NCBI GenBank assembly: GCA_900539605.1
Contig: UQCS01000010.1
Coordinates: 1 to 53,358 of the forward strand
DNA from: an uncultured Azospirillum sp.
GTDB taxonomy: Bacteria > Pseudomonadota > Alphaproteobacteria > RF32 > CAG-239
Direction: 5' to 3'
DNA: 53,358 nt
The notes below the pieces were generated by a model. That model had not been told where the DNA came from, searched no databases, and was given only the letters and a program-made list of their open reading frames with translations. The position numbers were made by a program, and so were the translations under genes. Shown here piece after piece: positions 24,049 to 32,438 of the stretch (position 1 is the stretch's first letter; every line of letters starts with the position of its first letter).

Positions 24049-25590
24049 ATGTTAAAAAAATTGAAATCAGTAAGGACGTTTTTAACGATAGGGTTGTTGT
24101 TGTCGCTGCTTTATGCCGGTTTCAGCACCTATTATAAAGTGACGTATTGGGGGTTTAACTTTACGCCCAGCAAGACCACCGATGTATGGACAATTGAGGA
24201 ACATGTCAGTTTTGTGCCGGACGGCCGGAAAATCACGGTGTCGTTGGCGCGGCCGGGAAAAATTGACGGCTTTAAGATTCTTGATGAAGATATCGTCGCA
24301 CCTAAATATACAATTGAGAAAAAAAGCGATCGGGTAATTGTTTCGTCAGCGCCTCGGAAAAGACCGCAGGATATTTATTATCGCATTTTGCTTTATGATA
24401 ATGTTGACAGCCGCGGCAAAACAGAAGCGGCAGCACCGGCGAGACCTCAAAAACCGGTAATGGACGAACAGACGTCGGCGCTGGCTGCCCAGCTGTTGGA
24501 GACGGCGGCGGCCCGGGAAGGGGACGAAGTTCAGCAAATTATCGCTTTGTTTAATCAAACACCGCCTGACGAAACGGTACAATCGTTTGTTGCGGCGCCG
24601 CGGACGCCGAAAGCAACCGCACAGGCCGTTTTGGATCTGCTGGCTTTGAAAGGCGTGTCGGGGCGGATGGTGCGCGGGATTAAACTTGCCGAAGCCAAGA
24701 AGACGCTGGTGCCGGATATTATGCTGGAAGTTTATAACAAGGGGATGTGGAAGGTTTATAATCTGGAAACCGGAAAAAAAGGGTTGCCGGGTGATTTTAT
24801 TATCTTTCAGCGCGGTAATCAGTCGTTGGTTGATCTGGAAGGGGGAACGGATTCGGTTGCCAAATTCTCGGTTATGAAGTCGATCCGTTCATCGTTCCGG
24901 ATGGCTGGGCATCGTGCCGAATTATCTCACAGCCGCAGCTGGTTTGACTATTCGATTTATAATCTGCCGCTTAATGAACAAAATGCCCTCAAATGGCTGA
25001 TGATCTTTCCGCTGGCAATTTTGACGGTGGTTTTGATGCGCAATGTGGTGGGAATTCAGACGATGGGCACTTTTACGCCGATGCTGATTTCAATGTCGCT
25101 GGTTAAAACCGGATTTTGGCCGGGATTGATTTGTTTTTCGGTGATTATCGGTATCGGGCTGTTGATCCGGGCGGCGCTGTCACGTCTTAATTTGCTGTTG
25201 GTACCGCGTATTTCGGCAGTGGTCATTTTTGTGATTTTGATTATGCAGGCCCTGGCAATCGTCGGTTATCAATGGAAGTGGGAAATTGCTTCTTCGGCGC
25301 TGTTTTTCCCGATTATCATTATGGCATGGATTATTGAACGCGCGTCTATTACCTGGGAAGAAGACGGGGCCGTTAACGCGACCAAAGAAATTGTTTACAG
25401 CGTGTTGGTGGCGGTGATTACTTATTTTGTAATTGTTAACGAATATATCCGTCATATCATGTTTGCTTTTAATGAGTATAATCTGGTGATTTTGTTTATT
25501 GTGATGCTGCTGGGAACTTATACCGGCTATCGCCTGACCGAACTGACCCGGTTTGCGCCGCTTGCCAAAAAGGACACTCGCCATGCTTAA
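24049..25590 (+). CDS. Inactive transglutaminase fused to seven membrane segments
   Basis: A 513-residue inner-membrane protein. The first membrane segment (residues 12-26) is followed by a periplasmic domain of about 270 residues related to transglutaminases but without their catalytic Cys-His-Asp, then about seven membrane segments from residue 320 on, ending with a basic tail. This matches the family named 'inactive transglutaminase fused to 7 transmembrane helices'. It lies between the aspartic protease and the ATP-grasp gene, overlapping the latter by 8 bases. Its role in the set is presumably to bind a peptide or polymer. Length and order of domains are typical. Confidence 0.85.
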   Translation: MLKKLKSVRTFLTIGLLLSLLYAGFSTYYKVTYWGFNFTPSKTTDVWTIEEHVSFVPDGRKITVSLARPGKIDGFKILDEDIVAPKYTIEKKSDRVIVSSAPRKRPQDIYYRILLYDNVDSRGKTEAAAPARPQKPVMDEQTSALAAQLLETAAAREGDEVQQIIALFNQTPPDETVQSFVAAPRTPKATAQAVLDLLALKGVSGRMVRGIKLAEAKKTLVPDIMLEVYNKGMWKVYNLETGKKGLPGDFIIFQRGNQSLVDLEGGTDSVAKFSVMKSIRSSFRMAGHRAELSHSRSWFDYSIYNLPLNEQNALKWLMIFPLAILTVVLMRNVVGIQTMGTFTPMLISMSLVKTGFWPGLICFSVIIGIGLLIRAALSRLNLLLVPRISAVVIFVILIMQALAIVGYQWKWEIASSALFFPIIIMAWIIERASITWEEDGAVNATKEIVYSVLVAVITYFVIVNEYIRHIMFAFNEYNLVILFIVMLLGTYTGYRLTELTRFAPLAKKDTRHA

Positions 25591-26530
25591 CTGGCTCAGG
25601 AATTTTGCAACACCCGCCCAGCTGCGTGCTGCCGGGGTGTTGGGAATGAACCGGCGTAACTATGAGATTATTGCCAAAAGCAATCGCCGCCGCCTGTATC
25701 CGTTGGTGGACGATAAAGTACAGACAAAAAAACTGGCGGCGACGGTTGGGATTAACACGCCGCATCTGATCGGTGTGATTGAAGTGCAAAATGAAGTTGA
25801 TCAGTTTTTGTCACTGGTTCGTGATTATAAAGAATTTGTGGTCAAGCCGGCGCACGGAAGCGGTGGCAAAGGGGTGCTGGTGATAAAGAGTTATGATGAG
25901 AATCACTTTGTGACTGCCTCGGAAAAGGTTTTGACTTATAACGAAGTGTATCAGCACATTTCTAATATTTTGAGCGGGTTGTATTCGCTCGGCGGCAAAT
26001 ATGATGTGGCGGTGTTGGAAGAGATGGTGCATTTTTCGACTCAGTTTGAGAAATTCAGTTATCAGGGAATTCCGGACGTGAGGGTGATTGTATATAACGG
26101 TTTTCCCGCTTTATCGATGATGCGGCTGGCGACCCGGGAATCGGGTGGGCGGGCCAATCTGCATCAGGGGGCCGTCGGGGTTGGTATTGACATCAGAACC
26201 GGTCGCGCGGTGGCCGCGGTTTCGCATGACCGGCCGATCCGCTATCATCCCGATACCGGCGCCGATCTGATGGAATTGCAGGTGCCGTTTTGGCGTCAGC
26301 ATCTTGAGATTGCCGCCAAAGGTTATGAGATGACCGGTCTGGGCTATCTGGGCGCGGATATTGTGCTGGATAAATATCGGGGGCCGATGATGCTGGAGCT
26401 GAATGCCCGTCCGGGGCTGGCGATTCAAATTGCCAACGGTCGCGGGTTGCGCGATATCTTGAAGAATATCCGCAATCACTATCCGCACGGTCTCGATTTT
26501 GAACAGCGTTTGGATTATGTTTTAAAATAG
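25583..26530 (+). CDS. Alpha-L-glutamate ligase-like ATP-grasp enzyme
   Basis: Predicted ATP-grasp carboxylate-amine ligase of the family linked to the transglutaminase-7TM protein. The ATP-binding part is visible: V-V-K-P-A-H-G-S-G-G-K-G-V (the glycine-rich loop) and later E-L-N-A-R-P-G-L, the metal-binding Asn/Glu motif of ATP-grasp. I use the ATG at 25583 (AAGGAC upstream) because the family begins near L-N-W-L-R. It is 315 residues long, which is usual. It likely joins an amino acid to a peptide or protein, with the upstream protease acting on the product. The exact substrate is unknown. Confidence 0.85.
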   Translation: MLNWLRNFATPAQLRAAGVLGMNRRNYEIIAKSNRRRLYPLVDDKVQTKKLAATVGINTPHLIGVIEVQNEVDQFLSLVRDYKEFVVKPAHGSGGKGVLVIKSYDENHFVTASEKVLTYNEVYQHISNILSGLYSLGGKYDVAVLEEMVHFSTQFEKFSYQGIPDVRVIVYNGFPALSMMRLATRESGGRANLHQGAVGVGIDIRTGRAVAAVSHDRPIRYHPDTGADLMELQVPFWRQHLEIAAKGYEMTGLGYLGADIVLDKYRGPMMLELNARPGLAIQIANGRGLRDILKNIRNHYPHGLDFEQRLDYVLK

Positions 26531-26596
26531 TTGCTTGCTATTTGATTGTTCGATCCCTATATAAATGACAGATGATAATTTGATGAGAGGTATATT

Positions 26597-27202
26597 ATGG
26601 CAAAATTGTTGAAAAATGCCGAAACGGTGCAGTTGAAAAAAGCCGATACCAAAGGGTTGAAGTCGGCACAGACGCCGCAACTGACCAAGAGTCCGACCCG
26701 GGCCAAAAAGGAAAAAGCCAAATATCAGGTTAAAGATGCGGAAAACGCATTGTTGCTGCGTTTGAAAAACGGTGATGTCGTTATTGAGATGTTTCCCGAC
26801 GAGGCACCGAATCATGTAGAGAGAATCAAGGCGTTGGTTCGCGAAGGCTTTTACAACGGTTTAAAGTTTCATCGGGTTATTGACGGCTTTATGGCCCAAA
26901 CCGGTTGTCCTTTCGGGACCGGTACCGGCGGCAGCGGCAAAAAGCTGAAAGCGGAGTTTAACCGTCGTCCTCATCTTCGCGGTACAGTGTCTATGGCACG
27001 GGCGATGGATCCGGATTCGGCAGACAGTCAGTTTTTTATCTGTTTTGCCGAAGCGCCGTGGCTCAACGGACAATATACAGTGTGGGGCGAAGTGACTTCG
27101 GGCATGGAATATGTTGATATGATCAAACGGGGTGCCGGTGCAAACGGTGCGGTCGCGATGCCGGATGAAATCGTCTCAATGGCTGTTATTGCAGATTTGT
27201 AG
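26597..27202 (+). CDS. Cyclophilin-type peptidyl-prolyl isomerase
   Basis: Catalyses cis-trans isomerisation of prolyl bonds. The cyclophilin domain (residues 47-201) has F-H-R-V-I-D-G-F-M-A-Q-T-G (catalytic Arg and Phe), S-Q-F-F-I-C and W-L-N-G-Q-Y-T-V-W-G. There is no signal peptide. The first 36 residues contain four octapeptide repeats of the type L-K-x-A-x-T-x-x. These are unusual for cyclophilins and look like a small extended or surface-binding tail. It follows the ATP-grasp gene by 66 bases with its own GAGAGG ribosome binding site and is followed by a terminator. Confidence 0.92.
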   Translation: MAKLLKNAETVQLKKADTKGLKSAQTPQLTKSPTRAKKEKAKYQVKDAENALLLRLKNGDVVIEMFPDEAPNHVERIKALVREGFYNGLKFHRVIDGFMAQTGCPFGTGTGGSGKKLKAEFNRRPHLRGTVSMARAMDPDSADSQFFICFAEAPWLNGQYTVWGEVTSGMEYVDMIKRGAGANGAVAMPDEIVSMAVIADL

Positions 27203-27230
27203 AACAACACAAAACGGTGATGTGAAATTT

Positions 27231-27270
27231 GCGCCCGGTGCTTTTGAATAAGCATCGGGCGTTGTTTTGT
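27231..27270 (+). terminator. Rho-independent terminator after the cyclophilin gene
   Basis: Stem CGCCCGGTGCTT / AAGCATCGGGCG (one G-T pair) with a 6-base loop, then GTTGTTTTGT. Confidence 0.8.
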
Positions 27271-27296
27271 CAAAAAGCGAAGAATGCGGACGCGGC

Positions 27297-27962
27297 TCAG
27301 ATCCGGGGCAGCGGTTTGTGCCGGCGAACATAGAGGTAAATAAACAATGCATAAAACAGAATCAGGCCGGCAATCAGTCTGATAATGAACTTTCGGGTTT
27401 GCTCCGGGCTCCAAGCCTGAGTGATTTTGTTGACGTTAACGGCCGAACCGACAATTTCAAAGTTTTGATATTTGTCGGTGCTGAACAGATTGACGGCGAT
27501 TTGGTTGTCGGGATTGAGGTAGTTAAATTCGATAATGATGGCATTGTTTTTTCTGATTAATTTGGCAGAAACATCGGAAGATGTTTCGCTGTTGTTAATG
27601 CCGTAGTAGAGGATTTTTAACCGCGGCGGCAACGGAATCCGGATCGGGTCGTGGCCGATTGTTGATACGTCACTGCCGGATAATGCGTCTTCGCCGCTGT
27701 TTTTTAAGGTAACGGTGGTTTTGTAAATTTGGGCGTAATCTTTGTCGTTGATGTGAATTTTAAAGTCGTCGTTTTCGTCCGAAGTGGATATTTCGGTGGT
27801 TTGGGTGGTGTATTTTAGGATCGGACGGCTGATATAAAATTGATAATAACCGATCAGGATGGCCGAAACGGCGATCAGAAAAGCGCCGGTGGGACTGGTC
27901 AGAAAATTCCACAAAGCCCGTACCATTTTGGATTGCCGGGTATAAACATGATTCAGGCTCAT
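27297..27962 (-). CDS. Two-segment membrane protein of unknown function
   Basis: Not recognised. It has a membrane segment near residues 27-44 and a second at about 193-212, with a periplasmic region of about 150 residues between them that is beta-rich (many Ile, Val, Thr, Asn) and a short basic C-terminal tail. This topology fits an inner-membrane anchored bitopic or two-pass sensor-like protein. It has a good ribosome binding site (AAGGAG). It lies 63 bases downstream of the EptA-like gene and on the same strand, probably in one operon with it. Confidence 0.6.
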   Translation of the reverse strand: MSLNHVYTRQSKMVRALWNFLTSPTGAFLIAVSAILIGYYQFYISRPILKYTTQTTEISTSDENDDFKIHINDKDYAQIYKTTVTLKNSGEDALSGSDVSTIGHDPIRIPLPPRLKILYYGINNSETSSDVSAKLIRKNNAIIIEFNYLNPDNQIAVNLFSTDKYQNFEIVGSAVNVNKITQAWSPEQTRKFIIRLIAGLILFYALFIYLYVRRHKPLPRI

Positions 27963-28025
27963 TATCTTTCTCCTTTTTTGTCTTTTAGATATAAGTTCTC
28001 TTCGGACAAAGAAAAGAGCCCGGTT

Positions 28026-29612
28026 TTATTTTTTGCGGCAAGAGGCAAAAATATCAAGATTTTTCTGATATTCGGCGGTGTTGATTCCGCCCAGGCCGAG
28101 CAAAGTATGAAAAATATCATCGTGGGAACGGCGGCCGGCCGTTTTTTGGCGGGCGCAGGAAAGATCGATTTTAAGGGCGTCGGCGTTGGCGGGCGAAAGC
28201 CAAATCAACATCGGTACCTGTGTTTGTTCGCGAGGCGCAATGATGTATGGGGCGGCGTGCAGATAGAGCCCTTTTTCGCCCAAAGACTCGCCGTGGTCGG
28301 AAACAAACAGCATCAACGTGTTGTAATCGGCGGAAAGTTGGTTGAGAAGGTTGATGGTTTGTGCCAGTACATATGATGTGTAGGCAATCGAATTGTCGTA
28401 GGCGTTTATGATCTCGTCTTGCAAACAGTGGCTAAGATCAGCAGTGGTGCAAACCGGCGTATAACGTTTAAAATGATCCGGATAGCGCTGGTAGTAAGCC
28501 GGGCCGTGGCTTCCTTGTTGGTGAAGGACAATAACGGTGTTTCCAGCCAGGTTTTTGACAGTGGGGATAAAGTCTTTCAACAGAATTTCGTCTTTGCAGG
28601 CGTAATTGCTGCAAAAAGTTTCGGTCTTGATACGATCGCAATTGTTTTTGCAACCGGAATTGTTTTCACGCCATAAAACCCGGTAACCCACTCGTTGAAA
28701 AATATCAAGCAGATTTTCGGTATAGGCTTCGCTGCCGGGCTTAAAAGTGCGACGTCCTTTGGCGGAAAAAATACAAGGAAGGGAAACGGCCGTCGAAGTG
28801 GCACAAGCCGAAGTGTTGCCGAAATACAGCAGTTGGTTGCGCCAGGGGGCGAGATCCCGGTTGGTGTCACGCGGGTAACCGCCCAGTGAAAAGTTCTGGG
28901 CTCGGGCGGTCTCGCCGATAACAATTACCAACAATAACGGTTTGTGATTGTTCCAGTAAGGAAAAAAAACAGCATCGGTACCGATGCGGACCAACGGATG
29001 ATGTTTTTTATAAATGATTTGGATGGCGGAAATGACGGCGCCGAAATAGTTAACCGGCAGCAGATCGTATTTTAGATGGCGGTGGTTGCGTAAAAACTGA
29101 GCTGTATATTTGTAGTTGGGGAAAATAATCGCGCTAATGATGATTATTGAAAAAAATACCCTGATCAGACGATGGTGCAGTTCCTGCCGCCAGGGCAGAA
29201 AGCGGATATCAATACGACTGATCAGCAGGGCGGGAAGAAGAGCGCCGGCCAGCAGACAGAGAAAAAGTCTGAAGCTGAGAAGATCCGACACTTCGGCCAA
29301 GTCGGTCTGAAATGCGTTCAGCAGCATGATTTTATCGATGGAAACATGATAAGTGTTCATGAAACAGAAACAGATAGCATTGAAGAACAGAACCAGAATT
29401 GTTAACGGTTTGGCCGTGTACGGCCATAACAAAAGATCGGCGACGGTAAACAGCAGCAGGAGAATAACAAGAATCACAATAATGAAAGGAAGTCCGAAAC
29501 CGGTAACAGTTAAAAGCTCTAGCAAGAAGATGTTGTTGAAGCAGAAGAAAGAAAGGAGGGTGAACAGCAGATTGAAGAGGAGAAATGAAACATGTAAGAA
29601 ATTTTTTTTCAT
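28026..29612 (-). CDS. EptA-like lipid A phosphoethanolamine transferase
   Basis: Inner-membrane enzyme of the alkaline-phosphatase/sulfatase superfamily that moves phosphoethanolamine onto lipid A or another envelope glycan, reducing its negative charge. Five N-terminal membrane segments (to residue about 180) are followed by a periplasmic catalytic domain: the Thr nucleophile in A-C-A-T-S-T-A-V-S-L-P-C, the metal ligands in V-I-G-E-T-A-R-A and F-V-S-D-H-G-E-S-L-G, and cysteine pairs typical of this family. Length of 528 residues is normal. A two-component system is coded divergently, about 625 bases away; it may control this gene as PmrAB does, but that is an inference. Confidence 0.88.
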   Translation of the reverse strand: MKKNFLHVSFLLFNLLFTLLSFFCFNNIFLLELLTVTGFGLPFIIVILVILLLLFTVADLLLWPYTAKPLTILVLFFNAICFCFMNTYHVSIDKIMLLNAFQTDLAEVSDLLSFRLFLCLLAGALLPALLISRIDIRFLPWRQELHHRLIRVFFSIIIISAIIFPNYKYTAQFLRNHRHLKYDLLPVNYFGAVISAIQIIYKKHHPLVRIGTDAVFFPYWNNHKPLLLVIVIGETARAQNFSLGGYPRDTNRDLAPWRNQLLYFGNTSACATSTAVSLPCIFSAKGRRTFKPGSEAYTENLLDIFQRVGYRVLWRENNSGCKNNCDRIKTETFCSNYACKDEILLKDFIPTVKNLAGNTVIVLHQQGSHGPAYYQRYPDHFKRYTPVCTTADLSHCLQDEIINAYDNSIAYTSYVLAQTINLLNQLSADYNTLMLFVSDHGESLGEKGLYLHAAPYIIAPREQTQVPMLIWLSPANADALKIDLSCARQKTAGRRSHDDIFHTLLGLGGINTAEYQKNLDIFASCRKK

Positions 29613-29790
29613 CTGTCCGGGCGTCCTTGAAAGGTAAAAGTGGAAAAAAGCAGTCTGTTAAATGCTTCCTGCCGATGCCGGAAGTGAAGTTCAGTCCATA
29701 TTAGAAGTTTGCAACCGAAAAGACAAGCAATATTTGCAGGCGTTTGATTATTGAAAAGATGGCGGCAATAAAAAGAAAACGGTCGGCATT

Positions 29791-29834
29791 AAAAAACTGT
29801 TCGAACGGTTGCGGTTGAGAAACCGTTCGAACAG
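29791..29834 (-). terminator. Perfect hairpin with T tail, possible small RNA end
   Basis: CTGTTCGAACGGTT at 29797-29810 is exactly complementary to 29821-29834 around a 10-base loop, and on the minus strand it is followed by TTTTTT. No coding gene ends here, so it may close a small RNA read from about 29980 or a readthrough transcript from the divergent region. Confidence 0.55.
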
Positions 29835-30097
29835 GCGCACTTAGAAAGTGCATAACCAAAAGAGACATCACATAAAAATTGATTCGGGTCATTTTTGTCC
29901 GCACAACCGCTGCAGAATTTTGTTCTGCCCGGGCATCTTTTCGTAAACCACTATAACCAATCGGCGTAAACCGGAAAGATTATGAAACGAAACAATAACA
30001 TCCTGATCCGCTATTAAAACCGTTTGTTGCCTTGTAAAATAAAATTTTGCCGGAAAAAAAGGTTTTAAAAGTTAATGTTTCAGGATATTCTCTTATT

Positions 30098-30173
30098 TCT
30101 GAAAGTTACCATAGTACTTCAATCTGAAAATAATCTGAAAGAAAATATAAAAAATTATTTATCTACATATAAT
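30098..30173 (+). promoter_or_regulatory. Response-regulator direct repeats and -10 box
   Basis: TCTGAAA occurs at 30098, 30123 and 30134; the last two are 11 bases apart within AATCTGAAA direct repeats, the spacing typical of OmpR/PhoB-family binding. TATAAT lies at 30168-30173, and a -35 position 17 bases upstream of it would sit directly after the last repeat. This suggests that the response regulator activates its own promoter. Confidence 0.55.
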
Positions 30174-30237
30174 GTTCAGATTTTGCTTGCAAAATCGCTC
30201 TGTGCTTTTTACACTCTTGAGGTAGTGGGAGACGCGA

Positions 30238-30933
30238 ATGAAATTGTTGTTGGCAGAAGATGACATTAAGCTGGGCGGGTTGGTCAAAAGCCTGCTTGAG
30301 CTTTCGGGTTTTGAAGTCGGATGGGCTCAAGACGGCAAAGAAGCCATGGACTTGATTGAAGAAGCGGCGGCCAGCAGTTATGACGTGATTATTTTAGACT
30401 GGATGCTGCCGGAAATCAGTGGAATTGAAATTTGCCGGTTATTGCGCAATCCTCGCAAGTATAATTATCAGGGCGGCATTATTTTTCTGACGGCCCGCGG
30501 GGGGATTGACGATTGCGTCACCGGTCTGGAAAGCGGTGCCGACGATTATCTGGTAAAACCTTTTCAAAATAAAGAACTGATTGCCCGGGTCAATGCGTTG
30601 GGACGTCGCAAAGGACGTCCGTTTATGGACGATGTGTTTACCAAAGCAGGCGTTGAGATGAATAACAAAAGCGGAACAATTACCGCAGCCGGACGCGAAC
30701 TGAAACTGAGCCGACGCGAATTTGAACTGTTTCGGCTTTTGTTTGTTAACAGCGGCCGCACAATCTTGCGCGAGACGATCATGGATAAGGTGTGGGCGGA
30801 CAATCCGGAGATCAGTCCGGCAAGTTTGGATGCTTACATTTATATTTTGCGACGGAAGATCAGGGAAATTTCGGATAAAATTAAAATCAAGCTGGTTAAA
30901 GGGGTCGGCTATGTGCTGGAGATTGAAAAGTGA
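30238..30933 (+). CDS. OmpR/PhoB-family response regulator
   Basis: Cytosolic transcription regulator of a two-component system. The receiver domain (1-120) has the acidic pair in A-E-D-D, the phosphorylated D54 in I-I-L-D-W-M-L-P, the T of F-L-T-A-R-G and K in L-V-K-P-F. The C-terminal winged helix-turn-helix (about residues 140-229) contains L-S-R-R-E-F-E-L-F and R-V-L-like V-W-A-D-N-P, then I-Y-I-L-R-R-K-I-R. The start has GGGAG. Four bases overlap with the histidine kinase gene. Repeats upstream suggest autoregulation. Candidate targets include the divergent phosphoethanolamine transferase. Confidence 0.92.
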   Translation: MKLLLAEDDIKLGGLVKSLLELSGFEVGWAQDGKEAMDLIEEAAASSYDVIILDWMLPEISGIEICRLLRNPRKYNYQGGIIFLTARGGIDDCVTGLESGADDYLVKPFQNKELIARVNALGRRKGRPFMDDVFTKAGVEMNNKSGTITAAGRELKLSRREFELFRLLFVNSGRTILRETIMDKVWADNPEISPASLDAYIYILRRKIREISDKIKIKLVKGVGYVLEIEK

Positions 30934-32168
30934 CACAAAAAATCCGGCTGCGCCTGGTCTATAAATATACTGCTATTATTGCGGTGATGCTGCTATGTTT
31001 TGCCATCGGCGGTTTTCTGATGTGTCGTTATGCAGTGCAGAAAGTGATTACCGATGCTATGTACGATTCCCTGAATACGGAAATTCGCGAGGCCGAAAAG
31101 TCCGGGTTGACAGCGGCGTCGCCGTTGCGGGAGACGGCCGTTAAATCCGATATCGGTTCAATGTACAATTATGCTTATTGGTTTGTCGGTGACCGGTTGG
31201 TGTTTGCTGAGCATCCGACCGATAAAAAGGTGGATATGACTTCACGGCACAAAATGTTAAAATATGCCGTGGACGGGAAATTGAAACATTTTTCTCTTCA
31301 TGATGAGCAGGGACGCCGCTGGCAGTTTTATGTCCTGTCGGGAAAAACAGCCAACGGAAGAGTAATTATCTTGATCAATACGACACCGTTTAAGTTGTTG
31401 TCGTTGCAGTATATTTATGTTTTGATCGCAACATTGCTCTTTATGCTGCTGATTGCATGGATCGGCGGCAACATTTTGGCAGACCGGATTTTGGCGCCGT
31501 TTATTGCGGTGCTGGAAGAACAAAAAAGGTTTGTTGCCGATGCCTCTCACGAATTGCGGACGCCATTGGCCGTGATGTTGTCTTCGCTGGAACTTCTGGA
31601 AATGAAACATTTCGAACCTGCGTTGGTGTCGGGGATGAAAGAAGAAGTGTTGGGGATGTCGGATTTGATTCGGGATCTGCTTGAACTGGCGCGTGCCGAT
31701 AACCGCCAGTTGGATATCTATCCGGAATTTTTTGAACTCAGGTCGCTGATAGACAATATTCTTGACGGGCTGACAGGGCGCAAAAACATCCGGCTGTTTA
31801 ATCTGACTTCGGGACCGGCAGAACTTAGGGCGGATAAAGAAATGATCCGGCGCTTGCTTTTTATTTTGCTTGATAATGCAATCAAGTACAGTCCTGAGAA
31901 TACCGAAATAACGGTAACGGCGGTTCGCGAGGAACGGCAGGTGGTGATCAAGGTACAGGATCAGGGAATCGGAATTGACAAAAAAGATCTGAAAAACATT
32001 TTTGAACGTTTTTACCGGGCCGACAAAGCACGCAGCCGCAAAATTCCCGGTACAGGGTTGGGGTTGCCGATTGCCCTGGATATTGCACGGCGGCATGGCG
32101 GCGGTATTGACGTGGAAAGCGTGCCCGGCAAAGGAACGTTGTTTACAGTTAAAATTTGTGATCAGTAG
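30930..32168 (+). CDS. Sensor histidine kinase
   Basis: Membrane sensor partnered with the upstream response regulator. It starts at GTG 30930, overlapping its partner's stop, so the two are coupled. Membrane segment 1 (residues about 13-32) and segment 2 (about 158-178) border a periplasmic sensing part of about 125 residues. Then come a short linker and the dimerisation/phospho-acceptor domain with H207 in D-A-S-H-E-L-R-T-P, followed by the ATP-binding domain: N box L-D-N-A-I-K-Y-S, G1 D-Q-G-I-G-I, F box F-E-R-F-Y-R-A and G2 G-T-G-L-G-L. All essential residues are present. Confidence 0.93.
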   Translation: MTQKIRLRLVYKYTAIIAVMLLCFAIGGFLMCRYAVQKVITDAMYDSLNTEIREAEKSGLTAASPLRETAVKSDIGSMYNYAYWFVGDRLVFAEHPTDKKVDMTSRHKMLKYAVDGKLKHFSLHDEQGRRWQFYVLSGKTANGRVIILINTTPFKLLSLQYIYVLIATLLFMLLIAWIGGNILADRILAPFIAVLEEQKRFVADASHELRTPLAVMLSSLELLEMKHFEPALVSGMKEEVLGMSDLIRDLLELARADNRQLDIYPEFFELRSLIDNILDGLTGRKNIRLFNLTSGPAELRADKEMIRRLLFILLDNAIKYSPENTEITVTAVREERQVVIKVQDQGIGIDKKDLKNIFERFYRADKARSRKIPGTGLGLPIALDIARRHGGGIDVESVPGKGTLFTVKICDQ

Positions 32169-32311
32169 ATTCTTGTTAATTCGTCGTTGATAAAATGGGA
32201 CGGTGTCGTCTCAGATCCTTGTCAAAGGACGTCGGACGGAGGAGCAACAGTTTAGGGACGCGGTGGCGAAATATCAGAGACGCTGCCGATAATCGGGGTT
32301 TGTGTGTTATG

Positions 32312-32353
32312 AAAAGTGCGGAAGATTTGTTCTTTCGCACTTTTTGCGTTTTT
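32312..32353 (+). terminator. Terminator after the histidine kinase gene
   Basis: Stem AAAAGTGCG / CGCACTTTTT with a loop of about 15 bases, followed by TTTTTGCGTTTTT. The 140 bases before it hold no recognisable gene. Confidence 0.65.
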
Positions 32354-32381
32354 GGGTGCCGATGAGTTGGGGCAAAAGAAT

Positions 32382-32414
32382 AAAAAACCCGCCGCACAAA
32401 CATTTGACGGCGGG
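32382..32414 (-). terminator. Rho-independent terminator after pepA
   Basis: On the minus strand CCCGCCG / CGGCGGG encloses a 13-base loop and is followed by TTTTTT. It is 25 bases after the pepA stop. Confidence 0.88.
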
Positions 32415-32438
32415 TGAGAGAAGTGACCGGCAACCGTA

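Larger units (their letters stand above)
29613..30237. other. Intergenic region upstream of eptA-like and response regulator genes
   Basis: About 625 bases without a convincing gene. It contains a perfect 14-bp hairpin with a T run on the minus strand (29791-29834), several short AT-rich stretches, and the likely control region of the response regulator (30098-30173). The open frame at 29701-29904 on the minus strand spans the hairpin and is not believable. Confidence 0.6.

Noticed and set aside
29701..29904. Small minus-strand open frame
   Set aside because: It spans a perfect hairpin with T run and has no start signal.
30075..30263. 62-residue open frame before the response regulator
   Set aside because: It lies over the predicted control region and overlaps the real start.
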